Below, piece after piece: positions 14,492 to 26,047 of a stretch of 64,000 bases of DNA. Source of the DNA: Stromatinia cepivora (Eukaryota > Ascomycota > Leotiomycetes > Helotiales > Sclerotiniaceae); NCBI GenBank assembly GCA_014898415.1, contig RCTD01000012.1:124001-188000 (forward strand), given 5' to 3'. The position numbers were made by a program, and so were the translations under genes. The number at the start of each line of letters is the position of its first letter. The first letter of the stretch is position 1. Under the pieces are notes generated by a model, which was not told where the DNA came from, did no database searches, and worked only from the letters and a program-made list of their open reading frames with translations.

Positions 14492-15633
14492 ATGGATAAC
14501 TCCAATGATGCAATAGAGGATGGATGTGAATTTCGTGTAATGATGACCACACAACCTGCAGAGGGACCTCCACCGGGACTGGATGTCTGGGTATACGGCG
14601 TATCAAATGGGAAGACCCTTGAATTATTAGGATATCTTCCGGGGAATGAGGAAGAGGATAAGAATATCGCCGAAGAAAACCCAATATTCGGATTCACGAC
14701 GAACAATACCAAGCTTGAAATATCAGGAAGCTCATCAGACAACGCGAAAACTACTCCAGCAAAAACCACAAACATCATAACCGGCCCCCGACCCCAATTC
14801 CCCAAAGCCACCATAATAAACTATCTCCTCGAAACCTCACCCAAAAAGATGCATCTCTATCTCAATGGTTCCAAGCGCTCCAGCCAAGTGGAAGATAAAT
14901 CCGAAGACTACGCCATCATACGAGAGATAGCCGGGACCGTTGCCAGCGAACGCTATTGGGTATTTGATATTGAGGATATTCATTGTGCGACTTGTTGTAA
15001 GATGATGAGAGACCAGCGGAGGAGGGATTGTGAGAAAGCTAGCAGGTGGCATGCTAGGGCGAGGGGCGCTTGGAGACATGCTCATTGTATGAATTCGTGG
15101 TGTCATGGGGTTTGTGAACATGATAGGAGGGTGAGTATTGAGTTGCTTCGCTATTCTTGTAGGTGAAAGAAGGACTAATAGTGTGAGTCTAGCCTCACCA
15201 TGTTCTTTCGCGTTTAGGTCTCGAGACCACTCGTAAGATCAAATATGTCCAACTAACCAGTTCCTCCGAGCATATGGATCCTGATATCCTCGCATCCGCA
15301 ATAACAGTATTAAAACCATTCATCGATCACCTCGAAGGACTAGAAATTAACCTCACTACCTCGAAATCATCTACGAGATCAAATAATCTTGGAAAAGGTT
15401 CAAGACAAGAAGCTCGAAGGTTCATTTGCTGTTTTGTGGAATTAGAGGGATTACTAGTAGAAGGAGCGAGGTTGAAAATTAGGGGATTAGAGAATTTGGA
15501 AGATTTGGGGAATATGTGGTGGGATGTGAGGAGGAAGTGGTGGGAGGTTAAGGGGGATGGAAGGGGGATGGAAGGGGGATGGAAGGGGGATGGAAGGGGG
15601 ATGGAAGGGGGATGGAAGGGGGGTGTAGAGTAG
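14492..15633 (+). CDS. Hypothetical protein, two exons, repeat-encoded C-terminus
   Basis: Exons 14492–15130 and 15193–15633 join in phase 0 across a 62-nt intron (GTGAGT donor, GACTAAT branch, TCTAG acceptor). The reading frame is continuous and gives 359 aa. The open frame runs further upstream, with the first ATG in frame at 14213, so the start is uncertain. The end of exon 1 encodes a Cys/His/Arg-rich patch (CATCCKMMRDQ...CMNSWCHGVCEHDRR) that could bind metal. Exon 2 encodes a mostly charged and aliphatic segment. It ends in Gly/Trp/Met/Arg repeats produced by an 11-bp minisatellite. I do not recognise the family. The splice continuity is the main support for a real gene. Confidence 0.55.
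15551..15622 (+). repeat. 11-bp minisatellite inside a coding exon
   Basis: The unit GGGGGATGGAA recurs with the ATGGA core at 15557, 15568, 15579, 15590, 15601 and 15612, an exact 11-bp period. Because 11 is not a multiple of three, three units make one 11-residue peptide period (GDGRGMEGGWK). Gain or loss of one unit would therefore change the reading frame and the stop used. Confidence 0.9.
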
Positions 15634-16075
15634 GTAATAGTAATGGTAGCGGGACGAGGACAGGATAAAGTATCTCGAGAAGGGTTAAAGCAGTATAATA
15701 AATACTAATCCAGCGAAACGAATTCTTATTCGAGGTGATACTCTGTACCCATCTTACTACAGTGCTAGACCACTTATACTAATCGAAAGGGTTTTTTACA
15801 CCAAAACTCACCTACTTCAACAAATAATTTATATTCACAATAATAATAAAAGATCTTTCAATTTCACCATTTCAGATATTTCGATCCAAACTAATAATTA
15901 AGGATTTGAAATTTATTTTTACGATTTTTCTAGATTATATAGTCAAGATAGAAAATTAAAAAAAAAAAAATTTAATTTGATTTTTGCAGGGAAAATTTGT
16001 CACGAATCGTGAACCACAGGAGGCTAACCACGTGATACCTCTTATCTCCCATATCAATTTATGAGCTGATCATCC

Positions 16076-16142
16076 GTGCGTATGCGTTACGAATCATACG
16101 ATTTAATATGGTAAAATGGTAACCCTAATCACGCATACGCAC
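16076..16142. repeat. 12-bp perfect inverted repeat (hairpin or mini-element)
   Basis: The arms GTGCGTATGCGT (16076–16087) and ACGCATACGCAC (16131–16142) are exact reverse complements separated by 43 bp. The arms are GC-richer than the surrounding AT-rich DNA. It could be a cruciform or protein-binding site, or the ends of a very small element. No target duplication was found. Confidence 0.6.
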
Positions 16143-16951
16143 AACCCCGCAGCCCACAAATGGGTATTTGTGTATATATATCTAGTCGCTCCTTACGAGC
16201 CATAGTTCTTCAGTTGTAGATTCTAAAGAACATAATTGACCCTGTTTATTCAGCTCTACTACGGCTCTTGTGCGTCACAAAATTCAAAAAAAATAAAAGT
16301 TTCAATTTAAGATTATTATTCAATGAATAAATTTTTTGGTAGTTTGAAATTAATTATATATAATCTTTTATATATAAATAATTAAAATTATAAAGGATTT
16401 TATTTATTGAATTTTCTATTTTATCAAAATATTCAAATGAAAATTATATATTTTGACTGTTTTTGATATAAAATTGGAGATCGATTAATATAAATGGAAG
16501 AATACATATAGAAAACTTCTTAAAGAACTTTCTCACGTACCTCATAACACTCACTAATTTCCAAATTCAAATTTCGACAATCAAATAATCTTTTAAGCTT
16601 CAATATAATGATTTTTCTTTAGTATACGATTTATTTCACACACCGAGTGGACGCAGCAAGATTCCCAACTTCGGTATTTGAGAGAGCCCTTTTACAGATT
16701 GTTTGAATCCGCTTGAATTATGAAAATCGTGGAGAGGGATATTGAACTAAATATACTTAGACTTGATAGTATGTGGAATGAAAAATTTACTTAGAGTGTT
16801 AAGTTCTACTCGAGGCTCAAAGATTCAGAGCTTTCAGACTATAGTTCGAACGAACTATGTATCAACTATCATAAACCCGCAATAATTTGCTCAGCGTATA
16901 TATTAAAGAGAAATCAAAATCAAAAAAGGAACAGAAAAGTAAGGACAGGAA

Positions 16952-16977
16952 AATACAATGCAATACAATACAATACA
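16952..16977 (+). repeat. AATAC microsatellite
   Basis: About five imperfect copies of AATAC/AATGC in tandem lie in the spacer before the permease gene. Confidence 0.75.
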
Positions 16978-17344
16978 CAGCACTGCACTCCAGTCCAGCA
17001 GATGATGCATTTCATAAATTCATCATCTTCCAATCTATCATAGATCCTGATCTCCGAGACCTCTGAACTAAAGCGCAGACTAGAATTCGAATGTTTTTGA
17101 GATATTGTGAAATTAGCATCTTAAATATTTGCTAGGCATGGAATAAATGGAGTGATGAGTCTGAAAGAAACCTAGAAGTAGGTGCCGCGTACTAGGGTAA
17201 ACACTCCATAGATGTACTCTCATGTAGATATAGACATCATAGGAAACCACAAATGAACTCGGACGCAAAACAAACCGTCTCGGTCAGATTAGTCCATACA
17301 ATCAAGTACATACATCTGACATTCCCACTAAAACTTGATCTATC

Positions 17345-19331
17345 TCAAAGCATATACTGGAACAGTGCATTCCTCCCCCTAGCCACTCTCTTCCCATCCC
17401 CCACAAGTCCCCTCCCCTCTTCCTCATCCCCCTCCCCCTCCCCAATTCCACCCACCCGTTCATACCTTTCCCAACTCTTCCGATTTTCCCTCACCAACCA
17501 CCATCTCAATCCTACAGCGAGCATCGCCACAACCATCATAACCAGCGCACAAACACCCATTCCCTGTCTATAAAACGGAGCTTGGTGTTCTGGATAAAGT
17601 CTCGTGCCGACAAGCGGGCCACATTGCCCTATAATCTGCATGATGGCGAAACCGGTTCCTTGACGCGAGGAAGAGGGTTGGTTGTTGAGGGTCCAGGTTA
17701 TGAGGATGGTGATTACGGAGAAGAATCCTATGCAGGCGGGGTAGATTGCTAGGTAGCGGATTGTAGGGGAGAGGAGGTGGGGTGGGAGAGTAAGGAGGGT
17801 GTAGCCGAGGGAAGAGAGGAGGGCATGGAAGAGGAGGAAGGGGGAGCGAGTGCGCAGTTTATCGGAGAGGTAGGAGGTTAGGAGGACGGAGAGGAAGGAG
17901 AGGAGTAGGGGGGGTGCGGAGAGGGCCTGGGATGTTGAGGGGGAATGACCCATGTGTGTTAAGATTGTGGGGAGGAAGATGGGCATGCTGCTGAAGGACA
18001 TATTGGAGAAGAAAAACATGAGGGCTGTGAGATAAACTTTGGGGTCCCGAAGAGTTAGAAGTACTTCTTTAATTTTGAGACCGGATGATGGTTGGGTTTT
18101 GGAATTGGTAGTTGAAGTTATTTCATGGCGAAGGCGTAGACGTGCGATTTTCTTTTCGCGAGTGGTGAGATAGGGAGCGGTGTTGGGACTATCAGGAATA
18201 TGATGCCATGCGAAAAGGGCGACAAGAACGCTAGGGAATCCTTCAACGAGGAAGAGAAGTCTCCATGGTGCAATAGGGGAACGTTCTCCAAGTTTAACAA
18301 TTCCCCATGCTAAAGAACTTGCAAATGAAGTTGCGAGAGGAGCAGCACTCAAGAAAATCCCAGTTCTAAATGCTAATTCTTCTCTCTTGAAGAAAAAGGA
18401 TAGATAAAATGGTATTCCCGTGAATCCAGCTTCTCCTATTCCCAGTAATGTGCGTAGAACAAGTAATCCCGCAAAAGATGTCGCTATAGATTGTAGAGAC
18501 GCAATGATACCCCAAGATAGGACGATAACTGTGATATAAATATGCGCCGGTATAATTTTCCATAATATGCTCATCCATTCGAAACAGATATATGCGATAT
18601 AAAATGCCGTAATAACCCATTCATATTTATTCGAATCCAAATGTAGATCTCGTTCTAGACCGGCTATTTTCGCATTCCCGATATCTGAATAAAGAAATGG
18701 TTAGCATGATTTTAACTCCTTTTATTGACGAGAAGTGAATGAAAGAGTGGTTGTGAAAGGAGGTGAATATACTTGACCTGTCTAAGAAACTCAACATGTA
18801 CAACAACGCAACAAAAACCACCAATTTTCTATCGAATTTTCTCACCACAGTTCGTTCTTCATCTGGCGTATATAATTGATATGATTGTATTGTCGAGAGA
18901 CTGCCCCTCCTCCCACCAGTTTCACCAGTTTCACCAGTTTCACCAGTTTCACCAGTCTCATCACGATAAACATTCTGACTATTCTCCTCATACGAATCCA
19001 TATCCAAATTTAAATCTTCACCATTATTGTTTCCTCCTTTAAATTTCTCCTTCTTCTTCCCCACAGGTTCCCATCTCTGCATCTTATAACTTCCTCTCTG
19101 TCCATCCTCACCTCCTCTCATACCCATACCCATACTACCCATAAGCATATCTAAATCCGAATCACCATCACTATCACTATCATCTGCCTCATCCGAATCA
19201 AAATCTGGCGTCAGATGCGCGACGTTCGCCTCTGCAGAAGTAGTGCTCGAAGAACTCGAACTGACATGCGCGTTTAAAAGCTCATCTGATGATGTCTTAG
19301 GAAACACATGCTGAGGGTTTCGGGACGCCAT
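17345..19331 (-). CDS. MFS permease, DAL5/allantoate-type anion:cation symporter family
   Basis: Two exons: 19331–18773 and 18684–17345. The 88-nt intron (18685–18772; donor GTATAT, ATGCTAACC branch, TTCAG) restores SFLDRSNIGNAKIAGL, the classic first-helix signature of fungal ACS-family permeases (DAL5, TNA1, SEO1, LIZ1). The product is 632 aa. A long acidic, Ser-rich cytosolic N-terminus (about 170 aa) precedes the first helix and includes a GET triplet repeat. Further family marks are VLRTLLGIGEAGFTGIP and the PWRLLFLVEGFPSV segment. About twelve membrane helices can be followed. It likely imports a small organic anion or vitamin/amide at the plasma membrane; the substrate cannot be read from sequence. 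The C-terminal tail is Gly/Glu/Arg-rich. The unusually long N-terminus suggests regulatory phosphorylation or trafficking control (inference). Confidence 0.9.
18914..18958 (-). repeat. 9-bp tandem repeat coding for GET triplets
   Basis: Five copies of CACCAGTTT, the last with a single change, lie in tandem. On the minus strand they encode a (Gly-Glu-Thr)n stretch in the permease N-terminal tail. Copy number changes keep the reading frame. Confidence 0.9.
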
Positions 19332-22300
19332 TTGCGGCGCATTGGGGCATGCGACCGCGAGTACGAGGAGCTTGCGAGTGGTGGGAGTTTAGATAAGATT
19401 GGAGGGTAATTGAACCAGGAATAGCATAACCAACATCTAATAATGAGGCATTTAGCTACCCGATCATTAATTTCACCTCATATCATTATCGTAGTGTGGT
19501 TGTGAAAGCAATCAATCCGACACCAATACCAAAAGGTGTGGTTGGTCCCGAGTTTGCCCCGAATTTATGGGGGTTAGGCCTATGCACCTCCCGGCTTGAA
19601 GCTGAGACGGGGCTGTCTGGTTGGAGCGAGGGGGTTACATTTGACTTGAGCATTTTATTTGAGAGTTTATTGAATGGGAGATATATTTTCTTTCTTTACA
19701 GTCTGCAATATTCTCTAATTGTATATATGTATATCTATGCCGAATTTATCTTCCACTTTCCATCATTACTTTAACGATCATCAATTCGACTCTTTTTGAT
19801 TCAAAACAAGGAATGTGAGGAATATGAGAAGATATACACTCAATATTACCCTAGGTTTTATATAATTAAAGCAAGCGAATTTCTTACGTCTATTGAACTT
19901 CATCATGAGTTTAAGCATCTACCTATAGATATTTTGTTTCGTCATTTGACTCCTTTCTTCTTGGTATTGAAGTTTGAACCTAACGACGTTCCAATAACCT
20001 CCAGTCAATACGCTCCTATCTTCTCATATGCACCTTATCCCTCTGCCCCAGTTTGGAGCTCCCCCGCCATGTAACCATTTTGTGCAAAAGCATATTCATC
20101 ATACGTTCCTTTGACCCCGATTCTCCATATGTACTAGCCAGTCAGCACGTCCTAGTAAAGTCCCTACCTCCCGTACGCTCCTCCAAGTCCGCTCCTCTCC
20201 GTCTTCATTTCTGTTTAAGCACGCCAGAATAACGAAATTGTAACCTTCGATTTTCCAAGACGCGCCTTTTAGAAGCGTTAAGGTAGAGGTTTTCGTGAAC
20301 AGTGCGCTGCCATTGCATCTCCATAATGTTCCATGTAGAAAAAAGTAATCAATCCCGGAGTCCACATTTGGCTGTTCTACCTACCCGAAACGAAGCTCAC
20401 CAGAATCTAGCGATAAACATAGACAAAAGACTTTGATTCGAGTCTTAAATGCCTAGAGTATTGCTTGAGTGTGTTGACTTCGATGTGTTTTTGCAGTGAG
20501 AGGCGCTCGCGAATGAACAGAGAAATCTGGGGGTTCAATAGTCGCTTGGAGCTGATTTGTATGATGATGTATGAGACGAAAGTTGGGTGTCAGAAGGTAG
20601 TGATTTGATGCAGGCGAATGAGTTATTTCTCATACAATTTGTCGTTCTTTAGGGGCTTTTTTTATGTTGGAGCAGGACCCGCCAGGTCTGTGACAAAGTT
20701 CTTGTGCGTTATTACTCTCCGCAAAAATATTGGAAGGTTTGCGGTACGTCCTATAGTTTGGCAGGTAAAACGATCCCGGCACCGTCGATTGACTCCTACC
20801 CGCGTTTCCTTCAACACCCGGAAAAAAGGAGAGTTAGCGACGACCGCTTAACATCCCTCTGCAATCTGACCAGTATTTGAATTTGGCTTGGATTGGCTTT
20901 GTAAACATGAATATGATCAAGGTAGTCGATCTTCGTCCTCAGAGTCATCGCTAGGTCCATTGTAACCGCCACGACCAAAGTCTAAAAGGGAGGAGAAGAA
21001 GCGCGGGGGAGTCATGGAAGTGGCGATCGCGAACACTGGTCGCAGTATGCATTTGTTGTGATGTGATCATGATGAGCCTATGTTTGAATGATATAGACGT
21101 CTTCAATTGCTGCAGGATCGCATATCGAGATTTTCTAGCCGTGCCGCTGGGCCGAGACGAGATTTTCTCGTATTGGAAAATAATAAAGGAAGGGGCGGTT
21201 TCCAAACTCAGGTCCCAAAGGAAAGTTCAGGAATTTTCAAGATTGTATCAACCAACAATCACTCACCTTTGACCGCTCAAAGGCGGCAAAGCAACATCCC
21301 GTGCTATAGAGTCCAGCTCTCAACGTAATTGCTGCTTAGCATCCCTCCATACATCACAGTCGGGACAGGTATTCGTTCGTATTGGTACTAGCACCATAGA
21401 TAAGAACGAGGAACATACCAATCATAGAAATGCAATTTGCATAGAAAGAACTGAGATCATAAATCTTCATGAAGGTATGTCTAAAACAGAGTGTCGGTCC
21501 TGCGATCCTGGCTGTCGGAAGGCTATCCGAAAAGTCATCCATGTAGATATTGATTTCTTCACCCCCAATAGGTACAGAGCAGCTGCGAGATTAACGCCAA
21601 TCATGACGGGAAACCGGTGAAAAACTAATTCTGGGATGGAATGGAAACCATTGAAACTTCGAGTGGTATTCCGAGCGATCCGCAAATTATGTAAACAGCA
21701 TCTGCGCCGACAAGTAGGCAAAGCCTCCAAGACCAATTTCCTGGTAAAGTTCTTTCGAATGACCTACATGTCAGAATTTATGACCAAACATTTAGTATGC
21801 GTGTAACCTCGCACCGCAAGTTTTATCTGTCTGAGCGTAAAACATGGTGAGTTTGACACACACGTCTTCTAGTGCTTTAAACCTTTCCCTTTGCGAAGAA
21901 AAGAATGCTGTATTTATATAAGGCTGATATATCCATCCAGGAATCTTTACTCGAGTTCCTGGAGTACCTACTGTCGTGGCATAGTCGCTCATTACACGAA
22001 CATCTCTGAGCAGTCACAGCTGACTTTGGAAATGTCTTGTTGCCATGACATACGAGATCAGATTCCTCGGAAAATAGATGAAATAGAGGTACAAGATTCG
22101 AGTTCATGTACTCAATTGAATCCGGGAGGTAGGAATTGACGATAAGAGAAGTACAAGATCAACTCATGGATACTTGTAGAACATAGGCCATGAACCAAGC
22201 ATATGGTTGGAGTGATAATGTAATGAGTCGTGTTGAACGACGATGTGATGAATCTGATGAATGTTGAAATTTGATTGTTTCCAAACGGCACATGTAGACA

Positions 22301-23333
22301 ACAAGACAATTTAATAGATTTGTATCATGTATCTGAGGCGGTGGTAGAAGATTGCTTGATGTTTGTATTTATTGGTAGGTATGAAGTATAATTGGTTGAT
22401 AGCGGCGATGGGTGTGATGTGGTTTGAATGTTTCCCCAGATTCTAGAAGAAGGAAGTTCATAGATTAGGCTTGTGAGTGGATGTCATTTCATTTCAGGGT
22501 TTACGGGATGTTTCCTGTCCCTGAAAGCATAAATAAGCGTGCTAGGGAAACTGGAAACAGAGGGTAGATAGGGTACAACACCCACAAACCTAATAAAGAC
22601 AAAAATTCAATTGGTAAGAAGGATCAATTAACATTTCCAGCTTTCTATTAATCGATATAGATATTCTAAATATCTTGGCAATTCACTTGCTGTTACTTCA
22701 TACTCACCCATCAACAGACATAAATATCCAATATCAATATCATTGAATTATATCTTAATTTTGAGTTGCAAATAACGAGAATATGATATCGAAAATACGA
22801 AGTCTAAAAGCACAGTCTTGAATTATAAAGCATAAAGGCAATTTCCTAGAGGGATCGACGAATCAAAATAAGAACCAATAGTAAACCGATTGGTTGGTTC
22901 GGACAGTCCAAATTTGATCTTTCTACTACTTCCACTACTACTTCACTAGATTGTACCTTAGTAAGTATTTGATATTCACTTCTTGTTTTTCCCTTTTTCA
23001 TTATAATCCTATATTATCTTCCATCTTCCTATTCTTACTTCTGTTAATATAGATTGATAATCTTTCAAATACTCGGAATACCTTCATTTTACTTAATTCA
23101 AACTCGAGTATTTCTTGTTTAAAAAGGAATCAATACCATCAAATATCATCCTGATTATACATAAAAGAATTACTTTCAATACTTCAAGCTTAGTTTCCCC
23201 AGATATATCTATCAACCACCGGCTCAATCCGTATACAACCGTGGATCCCCCCATTTTCTCTTTACAGTACAGGGCGCTAGGTACCCCATTTTCCACTCTC
23301 ATCTGCAACCTCTAAACAACTCAAATCCAACCA
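19332..23333. other. 4 kb spacer between permease and UBL genes
   Basis: No gene is supported. Several 60–90 codon frames occur, including minus-strand frames at 21354–21992 with hydrophobic stretches. They use three different frames without good splice signals, so they could be a relic at most. The last 400 bp are the AT-rich leader of the ubiquitin-like gene. Confidence 0.45.
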
Positions 23334-24427
23334 ATGGCGAGTTCGACATCGGGCGCAGGCCATGGTACTGATCCTATCCAAACCACACATATATCATCAA
23401 ATACCGCACCACTTGAGATGGATGAACTTGATACTTTAAAAAGGTCAATAGAAGGCGCGGGAACGTCGGGTCTATTGAACGATATTTCGATTCCGGAAAC
23501 ATCACCCATAACATCCGATTATCAATCTCATCCATCCACATCTTCAGCTTTACCCACAACAACAACAACAACAGCAACAATCACGACGGCAGACATGGTT
23601 GACTCTTCAAATCAAAACGCAAGAGTTGAAGATGAAAGATCTGCGTCTCAAGAACAATTAACCGCACAATCTACCACGAACGACGAATCTTCACCGACCG
23701 ATCCTGCGCCCGCGCCGCCACCAACGATGTCAAAAAGCGAAGGTAAAGCCCCTGCAACTGAATCATCCTCCGACGCTCAAGAGTCCCGACCATCGCGAGC
23801 ACGACTGGGTTCCGAAGCCATCGGCCCCTCTGCGGAATCGACCTATGTAATGCCAGCAGCCGCCACTGTCGATGCTGGGCCTACACTCACGATTACTCTG
23901 TTACTTGGATCTGGCGCCCACCATCCATATAAAATCGACGAGAAATATTTAACCAAACGCGCTGTTACTGTACCAGGTGTTACGGAAGATGGGAAGAAGG
24001 ATCCTCTTAGTATTAGTGTATATACGCTGAAAGAGTTAATATTAAGGGAGTGGAGGGAAGAATGGGAAACAAAACCGAGTAGTCCGAGTAGCATACGATT
24101 GATATTCTTTGGAAAATTGTTGGATGATAAGGAAGCTTTGAAAGGTATGTTTTTTTTTTCAATTTGAATGAGGCCGTTGGTCACAAGGTTGAGTGAGATC
24201 AGAGTCACTTGATATATATTCTTGTGATAACGATCGGTTCTACGATCTATTTAGCTAACATCCATTTCTCAGCATGTAAAATGAATCTCGACACATCAAA
24301 TGTGGTACATATGACTATTAGACCGCAGGATATAGTTGACGAGGAAGATGCATCGAAAGCGAAATCCACAAGTCGAGGCAGAGAAGATGGCGAAAGTAAT
24401 GCCGGGTGCAGATGTGTTATACTCTGA
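23334..24427 (+). CDS. UBL3/MUB-type prenylated ubiquitin-like protein
   Basis: Exons 23334–24144 and 24273–24427 are joined across a 128-nt intron (GTATGT donor, GCTAAC branch, CTCAG acceptor; phase 1). The product is 321 aa. The first ~180 residues are Ser/Thr/Pro/Ala-rich and disordered, with a Thr run from an ACA/ACG repeat. The ubiquitin-like fold lies at about residues 184–295, with LTITLLLGSG, YTLKELILREW, IRLIFFGKLLDDKEALK and, after splicing, ACKMNLDT and NVVHMTIRP. The last four residues are CVIL, a CaaX box whose final Leu favours geranylgeranylation, with another Cys two residues before. This matches membrane-anchored ubiquitin-fold proteins (UBL3/MUB), which sit on the plasma membrane and bind E2 enzymes or sort cargo. 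There is no diglycine end, so conjugation is not expected. Confidence 0.88.
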
Positions 24428-25433
24428 CTTCTGATCCTTTACAATCGTCTTTTCCGAGTACAACCCTCGTCTGTGAAAAGCAAAGGAAGGGAAAAAGTTA
24501 CATGTATGCATTTTCAATGCATCGAACAAACAAAACATACAGCACCACTACTAGCACATATTCATTGTCACGTCTTAATCATCCTGCGGAACGGAATTTT
24601 ACAGCTAGTTACGAGTGACAGCGAGAAGGGCGTTACGGGTTCGAATTGAAGGATTATTTTTTTGCTTTTGTTTAGTTTTTCTAGCGTTTAAAATGATTAT
24701 GGCATTTCGGCTGTTCAGCCTGTTCAGCCTGTTAATACATGATTGGAGGGGAGAGATGTGATATTGGAGAGGGAGGAGTGGTCCTAGTTGTGTATAATAA
24801 GATGGATGGAACGTTATGTGGATTGGAAAGTTTGTATGTGAAGGAACGGCGGAAGTACGAATGGATGGATGGATGGCGAACAGCGAATAGTGATGGGCGA
24901 ATGTTTTGATTGATAGCGAGCGGGCGACATGGTTGGAATTGGGAAATGGAACTTAGGACTTAGGAACGTAGGTATCAGAAGAACGAATACAGATGTTCTG
25001 GATAGAACGCATGTTTACTATATTATATTTGTGGGGGTTTTCGGCGGGTTTCCTTTGTGTGAGGTTATGATTTCGATTTGATGGATGCGGAATTATCGTT
25101 CCATTTGCATTTGTCATTCATGATCACTTCTTGAGAGGTATGGTATGGTATATGGTATGAGTTTTTCCTAACGTAATCTCATCGGTAGACTTGGTATTTG
25201 TATGATAGGACTGGGTTGGATTGTGTACAAGCAAGCCAGCAAGGAAGGCAAGCCGTCTGTTCTTTCTTATTCCACAAATGCTAACCTGCCATTCATTCAT
25301 ATCGCCATTGCAGTATGAACATGCTCCATCAATCTCGACTCGTTGTATCATTTCAGACCAGAGCAAACCAGATCATTGCGTTTCATTCCACACGACGAAA
25401 CTCGCTGAATAAGATGACCAAAAACCCCCCAAT
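24428..25433. other. Convergent intergenic region
   Basis: This is the 3' flank shared by the UBL gene and the minus-strand UMP1 gene. It contains short simple repeats (a tandem CAGCCTGTT near 24717 and a GGAT run near 24862). No further gene is seen. Confidence 0.5.
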
Positions 25434-26047
25434 CTAAAAACCCATCTTAACCTTCCTCTCAACCTCCTCATGAAAACCCGGTAAAGTCCTCATCTCATCC
25501 CCCTTAAAAACATCCTCCCACGAAATTGTCGCATCACTCCCCCTCAAAATCTCCTCGTGAACACCCGGTCCCCCTCCCCCCAACGCAAGCGGTCTCCATT
25601 CTCCCTCCCGCGTAATCTTTAATTCCATTCCTCTGCGGATGGGCTCGCTCATGCCGAAGGTTCGACGCAGTCCGGCCATTTTGAGGGATTCTTGGGTTGC
25701 TTCCCATTTTTTGAGGCGGGTTTCGAGAGGGTGGGTGGAGTCGGGGTGGCTGTTGAGGGAGGAAGTTTGGGTTGGACCGACGCCGTGGCGGAGGGTGTCG
25801 TAGAGGCCGGGGGCGGAGGGGGCGCCTAGGGAGGCGGCTTGCAGGTGCGAATGCGTGCTTGTGTGGCTGGAGGCGGGGGCGATGCGCATTGCCTGTTGCA
25901 GAGGGTATGTTAGTTTAGGGTTTGAGGTGGATGTATGGTTGGAGGTGTGGAGGGAGAGTTGTGAGATTTGTGAGATTTGTTGATAGATAGATAGATGAAT
26001 GAAAATAAAGGTGAGTAGATAGAGAATGAAGTGGTGAAACTTACCAT
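25434..26047 (-). CDS. UMP1: Proteasome maturation factor Ump1 (POMP)
   Basis: The first exon is just the ATG (26047–26045). A 152-nt intron (25893–26044) with donor GTAAGT and acceptor CAACAG follows, and the second exon is 25892–25434. The product is 153 aa. Family marks include YDTLRHG, HPLETRLKKWEATQESLKM, LRRTFGMSEPIRRGMELKI, GEWRPLALGGG, VHEEILRGSDATISWEDVF and FHEEVERKVKM at the very end. Ump1 is a short-lived chaperone that holds 20S half-proteasomes, drives dimerisation and is the first substrate of the new particle. A start at 25889 in exon 2 would lose only two residues, so the intron placement changes little in the product. The gene is divergent from the ABC ATPase gene. Confidence 0.93.

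Larger units (their letters stand above)
15634..17344. other. AT-rich spacer
   Basis: No gene is supported. From about 15780 to 16660 the DNA is strongly AT-rich with poly-A/T runs (for example 15957–15970), like a mutated repeat relic. An inverted repeat lies at 16076–16142 and an AATAC microsatellite at about 16952–16977. The right part is the 3' flank of the minus-strand permease. Confidence 0.5.

Noticed and set aside
14440..15121. Minus-strand frames opposite the 14.5 kb hypothetical gene
   Set aside because: The plus strand has clean splice continuity into a second exon in frame; the minus frames have no such support.
20099..20365. Minus-strand 88-codon frame
   Set aside because: Balanced composition but no motif or exon continuation; not enough to call a gene.
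21354..21992. Possible relic membrane-protein gene on the minus strand
   Set aside because: Hydrophobic stretches occur in three frames but no family could be named, so a pseudogene cannot be claimed.
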